From Bacteroidaceae bacterium (GTDB lineage: Bacteria; Bacteroidota; Bacteroidia; Bacteroidales; Bacteroidaceae), in contig JAFYMW010000131.1 of assembly GCA_017548165.1 (NCBI GenBank), positions 1 through 39,626 on the forward strand: DNA of 39,626 nt, given 5' to 3'. Below, piece by piece: positions 33,748 to 39,626 of this stretch (the first letter of the stretch is position 1; each line of letters begins with the position of its first letter). Made by a program: the position numbers and the translations under genes. The notes beneath the pieces were generated by a model. The model was given only the letters and a program-made list of their open reading frames with translations. It searched no databases and was not told the origin of the DNA.

Positions 33748-34413
33748 ATGAAGGAAATACGCATGGAGGAGAGTTGGAAAGCCCAACTCTCCTCCGAGTT
33801 TCAGAAACCATACTTCCAGCAATTGACTGAGTTCGTGCGTCAGGAATACAAAAGTACACAGTGCTTTCCTCCCGGACGACTCATCTTCAATGCCTTTGAC
33901 CAGACACCCTTCAACGATGTGAAGGTGGTGATACTTGGTCAGGATCCCTATCATGGTGTCGGACAGGCACACGGCTTGTGCTTTTCCGTAAACGATGGCA
34001 TACCCTTCCCTCCATCACTCAAGAATATCTTTCAGGAGATACAGGCCGAAACAGGTGCGCCCATACCACAAAGTGGCGACCTCACACGCTGGGCACGTCA
34101 GGGCGTCTTCCTCCTTAACACATGTCTCAGTGTCAGGGCACATCAGGCATTCAGCCATTCGGGTCAGGGATGGGAAACATTCACCGATGCTGTCATAGAA
34201 ACTCTCTCCAAGGGTAGGGAAGGACTTGTCTTTCTGCTTTGGGGCTCACCGGCAGGGCGCAAGGCAAAGCTCATAGATGCCTCCAAGCACCTCATACTAC
34301 AGTGCGCTCACCCCAGTCCCTTGTCAGCATACCGAGGCTTCTTTGGATGCGGACATTTCAACCAAGCAAACAATTATCTCATCAGCAAAGGCAAAACACC
34401 CATACAATGGTAG
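33748..34413 (+). CDS. ung: Uracil-DNA glycosylase, family 1
   Basis: A 221-residue base-excision repair enzyme that removes uracil from DNA. GQDPYHG at 64-70 holds the catalytic Asp66, CFSVNDG and PPSLKNIF follow, and [10 protein letters not shown] at 188-197 is the minor-groove intercalation loop. The frame is open to an ATG at 33658, but that N-terminal part is encoded by the repeat-rich spacer and is absent from relatives; ATG 33748 or 33763 (MEESW) gives the family's usual start. The last 7 nt overlap the DUF3109 gene. Confidence 0.95.
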   Translation: MKEIRMEESWKAQLSSEFQKPYFQQLTEFVRQEYKSTQCFPPGRLIFNAFDQTPFNDVKVVILGQDPYHGVGQAHGLCFSVNDGIPFPPSLKNIFQEIQAETGAPIPQSGDLTRWARQGVFLLNTCLSVRAHQAFSHSGQGWETFTDAVIETLSKGREGLVFLLWGSPAGRKAKLIDASKHLILQCAHPSPLSAYRGFFGCGHFNQANNYLISKGKTPIQW

Positions 34414-34973
34414 ATAAGAATGAACTGCCCCCAATGCTCATGGTGGGCGATGTGATAGTACACATAGACATTGTGACGGAACATTTCTGTTGCGACATAA
34501 GCAAATGCCATGGCCTTTGTTGCGAGGAAGGCGATGCCGGTGCACCGGTGACCATGGAGGAAATAGCCGGCATAGAGAACGACCTTGATACCATTTGGCC
34601 ACAACTTAGTGCCGGAGCACAGGCAATGATTGACAAGCAGGGCGTGGCATATCCCGACCCCGAGGGAGAAATGGTAACAACCATAGTAGGAGGCAGAGAT
34701 TGTGCCTTCCGTGGATGCAAAGGATGCCTTTTGAGCAACAAGCCCATCAGTTGCGACCTCTATCCCATCCGTGTAAAGGAGTTCGGTGGTGGTCTCACCG
34801 GCATAAACTATCATCGTTGGGACATCTGCAAGGACGCCGTCATCAAAGGCAAGGAAATGAACATGCCACTATACATCTTCCTTCGCGAACCCCTCATCCG
34901 CCGCTTCGGCAACGAATGGTACGATGAACTCTGCCAGATGGTAGAAGAGCTCAAGGGGCAAGGACTTTTATAG
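34407..34973 (+). CDS. DUF3109 family cysteine-rich protein
   Basis: A 188-residue cytoplasmic protein of unknown function. Ten cysteines (28, 29, 34, 38, 39, 99, 104, 107, 116, 141) fall in conserved blocks: [31 protein letters not shown] and [13 protein letters not shown]. The pattern resembles YkgJ-type zinc- or iron-sulfur-binding proteins, but no cofactor is proven for this family. The ATG at 34407 overlaps the ung stop codon, so the two are translationally coupled. An open frame upstream of 34407 is only the shadow of ung. Confidence 0.9.
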   Translation: MVDKNELPPMLMVGDVIVHIDIVTEHFCCDISKCHGLCCEEGDAGAPVTMEEIAGIENDLDTIWPQLSAGAQAMIDKQGVAYPDPEGEMVTTIVGGRDCAFRGCKGCLLSNKPISCDLYPIRVKEFGGGLTGINYHRWDICKDAVIKGKEMNMPLYIFLREPLIRRFGNEWYDELCQMVEELKGQGLL

Positions 34974-34998
34974 CAGCTCCCCCCCCCCCATACCTTAT
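34967..34998 (+). promoter_or_regulatory. Possible GH16 promoter containing a poly-C spacer
   Basis: TTTA (34967-34970), 20 nt, TACCTTAT (34991-34998) weakly resembles a Bacteroidetes promoter. The spacer contains 11 consecutive C (34979-34989). Both elements deviate from consensus, so the call is tentative. Confidence 0.35.
34979..34989 (+). repeat. Homopolymeric tract of 11 C
   Basis: An uninterrupted run of 11 C, 24 nt before the GH16 start codon. Tracts of this length are prone to slippage in replication and also in sequencing. Confidence 0.9.
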
Positions 34999-35013
34999 AT
35001 ATAATATACCACT

Positions 35014-35877
35014 ATGAAGAAGATACTCCTTTCTGCCGCCATGCTTTTCAGCATATTATTTGGTGCCAACGCACAAGTTCCACAAGCATTGGAAGATGGT
35101 TACAAACTGGTATGGCATGACGAGTTCGAAATTCCTGGTCGTCCTAACCCAGCCAATTGGACATACGAACATGGTTTCGTGCGCAATCGCGAATGGCAAT
35201 GGTATCAGGGAGAAAATGCCACGATTACAGAGGATGGCATACTTCTCATCACCGCACGAAAGGAAGACAGACCTTGTCCGTGGTACAAGGAAGGAAGCAA
35301 GGACTGGAAGCACAACCGCGAGCGCATAGAATGCACCTCGGCCAGCGTCATAACACGAGGACTGCACGAATTCCTTTACGGACGCTTCATCATCCGTGCC
35401 CGTATCCCTGCCAGTTGTGGTTCGTGGCCGGCAATATGGATGCTCGGAAGTAAGAAGAAATACGGCTGGCCCTCATGTGGAGAGGTGGACATCATGGAAT
35501 ACTATCCCAAGAATGGTGTACCCAGCATTCTTGCCAATGCTTGTTGGGGCAATGACAAGGGCGGTAGTGTCTGGGATGAGAGCGTGAAACCCTTCACACA
35601 CTTCACCGACAAGGATCCCCTATGGGCAACACAGTTCCATATCTGGCGCATGGATTGGGACAAAGACTTCATACGCATATATCTTGACGATGAACTGCTC
35701 AACGAAATAGACCTGAGCAAAACTATAAACGGCAAGCATGGCAATGGTGACAACCCCTTCCATGCCCCCATGTATCTGCTCCTGAACCTTGCCATGGGTA
35801 GCACAGGAGGAAAAGTAGACATGGAGGCTATGCCCATGCGCTACGAGATTGACTATGTGAGGGTGTACCAGAAGTGA
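35014..35877 (+). CDS. Secreted glycoside hydrolase family 16
   Basis: A 287-residue endo-beta-glycanase, probably of the laminarinase/beta-glucanase type. Signal peptide 1-20 (cleavage near ANA-Q). The GH16 jelly roll starts at DGYKLVWHDEFE. The catalytic core is GEVDIMEYY, with nucleophile E157, helper D159 and acid/base E162, preceded by GSWPAIWMLG (136-145), and it ends with YEIDYVRVYQK. It has no carbohydrate-binding module and no lipobox Cys after the signal. Substrate (beta-1,3- or mixed-linked glucan, or a galactan) cannot be fixed from sequence. It stands alone, without SusC/D genes. Confidence 0.93.
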   Translation: MKKILLSAAMLFSILFGANAQVPQALEDGYKLVWHDEFEIPGRPNPANWTYEHGFVRNREWQWYQGENATITEDGILLITARKEDRPCPWYKEGSKDWKHNRERIECTSASVITRGLHEFLYGRFIIRARIPASCGSWPAIWMLGSKKKYGWPSCGEVDIMEYYPKNGVPSILANACWGNDKGGSVWDESVKPFTHFTDKDPLWATQFHIWRMDWDKDFIRIYLDDELLNEIDLSKTINGKHGNGDNPFHAPMYLLLNLAMGSTGGKVDMEAMPMRYEIDYVRVYQK

Positions 35878-35959
35878 TATTACAGGCTGGTGTCTATGTG
35901 GTTGATGGCAAGAAGAAGGTTGTAAGCAATTGACATTATACTATATAGCTATAAAAAAC

Positions 35960-35996
35960 ACCGGATGCACCATCTATGGACGCATCCTGTATTTTT
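35960..35996 (+). terminator. GH16 terminator
   Basis: GGATGC (35963-35968) pairs with GCATCC (35982-35987), with CCA/TGG pairing inside, followed by TGTATTTTTAT. It is about 85 nt after the stop codon. Confidence 0.7.
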
Positions 35997-36257
35997 ATAT
36001 GGCTATTTCTGAAAAATAACCTCTGTATAAGTAATAATATTTTACCGAATATTTAGTTTACTATTTTTGTTGTTTTAGATATGATATTGCTACCCGTAAT
36101 CCAGATTTTAGAGAAATAGTCAGACACACATCTCTTACATTAATGAGATTTTTAATCAAAATTGGCATTTTTATGTTCTATTTCCATAAAAAACACCCCA
36201 ACAGCTACATCGAGAAGATATACTACTTTCCATAGCAATAATACCTACTTTGCAAAG

Positions 36258-36286
36258 TCAGTACTATTGACTTGCGCAAGTCAGTA
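36258..36286. promoter_or_regulatory. Palindrome GACTTGCGCAAGTC with flanking TCAGTA repeats
   Basis: GACTTGCGCAAGTC at 36269-36282 is a perfect 14-bp palindrome. AAGTCAGTA occurs at 36255-36263 and 36278-36286, 23 nt apart. It looks like a protein-binding site, but no promoter is clearly placed next to it. Confidence 0.4.
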
Positions 36287-36320
36287 TACTGTCATAAGAA
36301 ACCAAGTATATTGCCCCATA

Positions 36321-36402
36321 TAAAATGCCTCTTGAGAAGCGAATATTTGCACACAAGAAAAAACTCTGATAGCAAATATGCAATTCTCAAGGGGTATTTT
36401 GT
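36321..36402 (+). ncRNA. Long imperfect stem-loop, possible small RNA or 3'-end structure
   Basis: 36321-36350 pairs with 36373-36402 around a 22-nt loop: 24 Watson-Crick pairs and three G-U pairs (when read as + strand RNA), with an internal loop near 36339-36342. The G-U pairs would be mismatches if the - strand were the RNA, which favours a + strand transcript. It could also be a small inverted-repeat element. No promoter is firmly identified. Confidence 0.4.
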
Positions 36403-36560
36403 AATGTTTTTGGAAAAGAAACTAAGGCTGCGCCTGAAATGACAAAAGAATTGATAAAAGGTTAACGGTTAACCACTCCTCTATCTCCTCATCAGCCGTT
36501 CGGCAGTCATCTGCTCATATTTGGTACCTAGTCGTAATGTAAGCATTCGGTAAAATACAT

Positions 36561-36592
36561 ATTGTAGCAGTTTTGGTAGTGTTGTACCTTTG
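36561..36592 (+). promoter_or_regulatory. Promoter of the helical-repeat gene
   Basis: ATTG (36561-36564), 20 nt, TACCTTTG (36585-36592). An in-frame ATG at 36595 is too close to the -7 box to be in the transcript, so ATG 36631 is the likely start. Confidence 0.75.
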
Positions 36593-36630
36593 CCATGCAA
36601 AATTGCAACCAACCCAAAACTGTTATTTAT

Positions 36631-37443
36631 ATGACAAAAGATGAATTTGTATCACTGCAGCTTCAGCACCAGCAGATTGGCAACGAAATTGAAAGCGGCA
36701 AAGCTGTTTATGGTGCTCTTCAGCATAACGACTACGACGAAGTAGCCAAACAGTACTTGATGCTTGTAGCAAAGAAAGCGGAGTTGGGTGACTTAAAGGA
36801 AGCTATGCTGCAGGCAAAGAGTTTTCTTGACATGCTGGTATGTGACGAACACCTGTATGGCTTGATAAAAGATGTTCCTGGCAACCTTCTTTATGCAAAC
36901 CATTGGGTTCCGAAGTTCATTGCTGCCTTGCTGAGTCTTTACGCTCAGAGGTACGAGGATGCCTTAACTCTCATTGGTGAGGTTCTGGAAGGACATCAAT
37001 GTGCAGAGGCTCTGTACATCAAATCTCGCGCATTGGCAAAACTTGAACGCTACACTGAAGCAGATGAAACCAACTGCCTGTTGGCTAACGTGTTTGAAAT
37101 GTCGACGCCTGATGCAAAGGTTCTTTTCATGATTGCCATGCTCAATGAGATGCATATAGGTGATCCTGGACTTGATCTCATGCGTAAGCTGGTGGAGGCA
37201 CGCCCAAAGTATGACATTGGTATTCTTGCCTTGCGCACATTGATGCAGAGTCATTGTTTGCAACTCGACAAGTTGTCAGATAATAATTGCGAGTTGGTGG
37301 ATCTCTTCAACTCTGATGCCACAGAAGAGGAGTTCCTTGCTCAGCTGAAGTTGTGTCGCGAGAAAGCGCCAAAAGCTGTTGCATACCTGATTCGCAGAAT
37401 CAAGAAACAGGAGTTCAACGAAGAGCAAGCCATTGAGGAATGA
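36631..37443 (+). CDS. Helical-repeat (TPR-like) protein of unknown function
   Basis: A 270-residue cytoplasmic protein, nearly all helical. I do not recognise a named family. Paired helices with Ala/Leu/Tyr spacing look like degenerate tetratricopeptide repeats (for example ALYIKSRALAKLERYTEADETN and AALLSLYAQRYEDALTLIGEVLEG). The C-terminus is charged (RRIKKQEFNEEQAIEE). No signal peptide or catalytic motif is seen. The frame opens 12 codons earlier at 36595, but that ATG lies at the predicted transcription start. It is followed by two hairpins and then a separately promoted ATPase/nuclease-fold gene; a functional link is not shown. Confidence 0.75.
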   Translation: MTKDEFVSLQLQHQQIGNEIESGKAVYGALQHNDYDEVAKQYLMLVAKKAELGDLKEAMLQAKSFLDMLVCDEHLYGLIKDVPGNLLYANHWVPKFIAALLSLYAQRYEDALTLIGEVLEGHQCAEALYIKSRALAKLERYTEADETNCLLANVFEMSTPDAKVLFMIAMLNEMHIGDPGLDLMRKLVEARPKYDIGILALRTLMQSHCLQLDKLSDNNCELVDLFNSDATEEEFLAQLKLCREKAPKAVAYLIRRIKKQEFNEEQAIEE

Positions 37444-37491
37444 TGGGAGGCTCTTCTTTGATACTGCAATAGAAGCCGAAAACCATTCTGT

Positions 37492-37527
37492 GATTTGTGG
37501 CGCTTTCGTTTGGCGGTGCCACAAATC
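37492..37527 (+). terminator. Terminator after the helical-repeat gene
   Basis: A perfect 10-bp stem (37492-37501 with 37518-37527), 48 nt after the stop codon. A second 7-bp hairpin (37530-37536 with 37549-37555) follows and overlaps the next promoter's -33 element. Confidence 0.6.
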
Positions 37528-37539
37528 TTCCCCAATGCG

Positions 37540-37571
37540 CTTGGACGTATTGGGGATTTATTGTATATTTG
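37540..37571 (+). promoter_or_regulatory. Promoter of the AAA-ATPase/nuclease-fold gene
   Basis: CTTG (37540-37543), 20 nt, TATATTTG (37564-37571). Transcription from about 37578 selects ATG 37602 over the in-frame ATG at 37497. Confidence 0.65.
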
Positions 37572-37601
37572 CATGGTGAAACGAATAATAACGTGGCAGG
37601 T

Positions 37602-39146
37602 ATGAAGTATCCTATAGGTATACAGCAGTTCTCTGAGTTGAGAACCAATGGGTGGGTGTATGTCGACAAGACAGCGGTCATCTACCGTCTTTTGTCGAGT
37701 GGCAAGTACTACTTCCTGAGCCGTCCCCGCCGTTTCGGCAAGAGTCTGCTGATATCTACACTGGAGGCTTATTTCAAGGGGCAAAGAGACTTGTTCCAGG
37801 GGCTTGCCATGGAGCAGCTGGAGACAGAGTGGGTGGAGCATCCCGTGCTGCATCTTGACTTGAATGCCGAGAGGTATGCCTCTATAGATGAGTTGAGAAA
37901 TCTGCTTGACACGTATTTGCGTGAATGGGAAGTGAAATATGGTTCCAATGAGGATGGTAACCCCAGTCTCTCGCAACGTTTTCATGCCGTTATCCGTGCC
38001 GCCAAGGAGAAGACCGGTCGCAACGTGGTGGTGCTGGTGGACGAGTACGACAAGCCATTGCTTCAGGCCATAGGCAACGAGCAGTTGCAGGATGAGTTCC
38101 GCAGTGTTTTGAAGGCTTTCTATGGCGTTTTGAAGAGTGCTGATGCCGACATACGATTTGCCCTGCTGACGGGTGTGAGCAAGTTTAGTAAGGTCAGTGT
38201 GTTCAGCGACCTTAACAACATTGAGGACATATCCATGAGTCCGCACTACTATGATATATGCGGCATATCGGAGAGTGAGTTGCACGAGACGTTTGAGGAC
38301 GAAGTAGGGGAATTGGCCTTCGTAAACGGCCAAACCAAGGAAGAGGCCTACGAAACCCTGCGCCAGCGCTACGACGGATATCATTTCAGTCCTGATACTT
38401 CAGGCATGTATAACCCCTTCAGCATACTGCTTGCGTTAAAGAATCAGGAATACGGCAGCTACTGGTTCAGTACTGGTACGCCAACCTATCTTGTGCAGCT
38501 GATGAAGGAGTTTGACCTTAACCCCAAGGAACTGTCGGGCTACGAGGCAAGTGCCAACGAACTGGACAGCGTGCAGATAAAGGTGGACAACCCCATTGCC
38601 GTGCTCTACCAGAGCGGCTACCTGACCATAAAGGGCTATGACAAGCGCTTTAGGACATACACCTTGGATTACCCGAATGATGAGGTGAAGGAAGGATTCG
38701 TGAACTTCCTGCTGCCGTACTACACCTATTCGCGTCAGGTAAACAATGCATCCATTATAGGTCAGTTCGTTCAAAGCCTGGAGCGTGGCAATGCCCTGCG
38801 CTTTATGGAACTGCTTCAGGCATTTATGGCCGGCATCCCTTATGAACTTGTCAGAGACTTGGAGGTTCATTACCAGAATGTCATATATATCATCACCAAG
38901 CTGATGGGCCTATATGTGCAGGCAGAATACCGCACCTCAAGCGGCCGCATTGATTTGCTCGTCGGCACCGACAAGTACGTCTACATCATAGAACTGAAGC
39001 ACGACGGTACTGCCGAGGAAGCCCTTGCGCAGATTAACTCCAAGGACTATGCCTTGCCATTCGCCACAGATGGCAGAGAAGTGGTGAAGATAGGCGCCAA
39101 CATCACCAGCGAGACACGCAATCTGGAACGCTGGGTGGTGGAGTAA
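37602..39146 (+). CDS. AAA-ATPase-like protein with C-terminal PD-(D/E)XK nuclease domain
   Basis: A 514-residue protein of the AAA-ATPase_like/DUF1703 architecture that occurs in many copies in Bacteroidales. The N-terminus KYPIGIQQFSELRTNGWVYVDKT is the family signature. Walker A is RPRRFGKS at 41-48 and Walker B is VVLVDE at 143-148, with LLTGVSKFSKVSVFSDLNNI (189-207) as the sensor region. The C-terminal domain keeps a full PD-(D/E)XK set: D451 (GRIDLLV), E464 and K466 (IIELKHDG) and Q477 (AQINSKDYA). The fold predicts ATP-driven DNA or RNA cleavage, but the biological role is unknown. The intact motifs suggest an active protein. It is monocistronic, with its own promoter and terminator. 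Confidence 0.93.
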   Translation: MKYPIGIQQFSELRTNGWVYVDKTAVIYRLLSSGKYYFLSRPRRFGKSLLISTLEAYFKGQRDLFQGLAMEQLETEWVEHPVLHLDLNAERYASIDELRNLLDTYLREWEVKYGSNEDGNPSLSQRFHAVIRAAKEKTGRNVVVLVDEYDKPLLQAIGNEQLQDEFRSVLKAFYGVLKSADADIRFALLTGVSKFSKVSVFSDLNNIEDISMSPHYYDICGISESELHETFEDEVGELAFVNGQTKEEAYETLRQRYDGYHFSPDTSGMYNPFSILLALKNQEYGSYWFSTGTPTYLVQLMKEFDLNPKELSGYEASANELDSVQIKVDNPIAVLYQSGYLTIKGYDKRFRTYTLDYPNDEVKEGFVNFLLPYYTYSRQVNNASIIGQFVQSLERGNALRFMELLQAFMAGIPYELVRDLEVHYQNVIYIITKLMGLYVQAEYRTSSGRIDLLVGTDKYVYIIELKHDGTAEEALAQINSKDYALPFATDGREVVKIGANITSETRNLERWVVE

Positions 39147-39212
39147 AAACGGTGAGCGGTGAAAGTTTAACGGTGACTTGCGAAGCTTGATGAGTGCAGG
39201 CGAATAACGATT

Positions 39213-39242
39213 AACGGTGAGCGATAGAAATCGTTCACCGTT
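39213..39242 (+). terminator. Terminator of the ATPase/nuclease-fold gene
   Basis: A 13-bp stem (39213-39225 with 39230-39242, one G-U pair) with an AGAA loop, followed by TGCTTTTCG. AACGGTGA words repeat upstream (39149-39172), echoing the repeat vocabulary after gpmI. Confidence 0.8.
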
Positions 39243-39267
39243 TGCTTTTCGCTTGCTTAATCGCAAA

Positions 39268-39299
39268 TTTGACATTTCGCTCACTTAATCGTACCTTTT
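39268..39299 (+). promoter_or_regulatory. Orphan promoter-like copy upstream of cysS
   Basis: TTTG (39268-39271), 20 nt, TACCTTTT (39292-39299), last base off consensus. The spacer closely matches the flippase promoter. No gene starts in the next 170 nt except cysS itself. Confidence 0.5.
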
Positions 39300-39416
39300 A
39301 GGCAATGCCTCTAAATTACTCACGTTGACCTTCGGTCTTCCTCCTCCTTACAAGGCATAGTATGCGAGCATCCTCTGCTCTTGTTTCGCGCGTCGGTTCG
39401 GAAAAATCAAATTTCT

Positions 39417-39448
39417 TTTGCTTTTTCGCTCGCTTATTCGTAATTTTG
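39417..39448 (+). promoter_or_regulatory. cysS promoter
   Basis: TTTG (39417-39420), 20 nt, TAATTTTG (39441-39448), preceded by GTTCGGAAA (39396-39404). The stretch 39426-39456 is almost identical to the metG promoter. Confidence 0.8.
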
Positions 39449-39470
39449 TAGCCAAAATAAATATAAGACT

Positions 39471-39626
39471 ATGCAACCATTTTTAATTTACAATACTTTG
39501 ACCCGACAGAAGGAACTGTTTCGTCCTTTGGTAGAGGGTCGTGTGGGAATGTATGTGTGCGGTCCTACCGTGTATGGCGATGCACACTTGGGACATGCTC
39601 GTCCTGCTATTACTTTCGACCTTTTG
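39471..39626 (+). CDS. cysS: Cysteinyl-tRNA synthetase, N-terminus (partial)
   Basis: The first 52 residues run off the window end. The opening [22 protein letters not shown] followed by [19 protein letters not shown] is the diagnostic CysRS start: the Cys of VCGPTVY is a zinc ligand that selects cysteine, and HLGH is the HIGH motif. It charges tRNA-Cys. The ATG at 39471 lies about 22 nt after the -7 box. Confidence 0.95.
   Translation, partial: MQPFLIYNTLTRQKELFRPLVEGRVGMYVCGPTVYGDAHLGHARPAITFDLL

Larger units (their letters stand above)
35997..36560. other. AT-rich gap with structured elements
   Basis: No credible gene. It holds a perfect 14-bp palindrome flanked by TCAGTA repeats (36258-36286), a long stem-loop (36321-36402) and a short palindrome GGTTAACGGTTAACC (36460-36474). 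TATTTTTG at 36062-36069 fits the -7 consensus but lacks a good -33. See separate entries. Confidence 0.5.

Noticed and set aside
34239-34406. 56-codon N-terminal extension of the DUF3109 protein
   Set aside because: It is an alternate frame of ung; family members start near the MVDKNELPP position.
37341-38384. 347-codon open frame on - strand
   Set aside because: Antisense to the ATPase/nuclease-fold gene and the end of its upstream neighbour; no domain or promoter seen.

Overview
The window looks like a chromosomal segment of a Bacteroidales bacterium, closest in style to Prevotella and relatives. Three things point there. Nearly every transcription unit starts behind the Bacteroidetes promoter (TTTG or similar, 18-21 nt, then TAnnTTTG) and none shows a clear Shine-Dalgarno sequence. 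The gene families are typical of the phylum: a TonB-dependent receptor with a carboxypeptidase-like N-terminal domain, a DUF2764-containing V-type ATPase, a YfhO-family protein, a DUF3109 protein, and an AAA-ATPase/PD-(D/E)XK protein. Base composition is moderate, with AT-rich gaps. Assignment is by family resemblance only.

Layout. 1-250: the 3' end of a group II intron (end of its maturase, domains V and VI). 279-1820: an unrecognised lipoprotein. 1936-4278 (-): TonB-dependent receptor. 4451-8569 (-): operon argS, RNase H, LtaS-like membrane sulfatase. 8657-9234: AT-rich gap. 9291-16983 (-): V-ATPase operon E, DUF2764, A, B, D, I, K. 17309-24224: surface-glycan genes on alternating strands (flippase; IspD/TarI-like enzyme and GT2; GT2, GT4, VanZ-like; GT2). 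24212-28645 (-): YfhO-like membrane protein and typA. 28896-29165: rpsO. 29992-34973: metG, gpmI, ung, DUF3109. 35014-35877: secreted GH16 hydrolase behind an 11-C tract. 36631-39146: helical-repeat protein and the ATPase/nuclease-fold protein. 39471-end: start of cysS.

How the parts work together. The V-ATPase operon encodes a rotary cation pump whose c subunit retains residues equivalent to the Na+ site of Enterococcus NtpK. The flippase, four glycosyltransferases, IspD/TarI-like enzyme, VanZ-like and YfhO-like proteins suggest envelope glycan assembly, although no complete O-antigen pathway is present. The remaining genes are largely translation and glycolysis housekeeping.

I did not find an unmistakable new defence or mobile system. 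The most interesting signals are regulatory or structural: a recurring promoter module, with 30 of 31 bases shared between metG and cysS; a poly-C tract that may set the GH16 promoter spacing; a long stem-loop at 36321-36402 whose substitutions include wobble pairs on the + strand; four 22-nt-periodic units at 18811-18881; and an inter-cistronic hairpin with an A-rich leader before the c-subunit gene.
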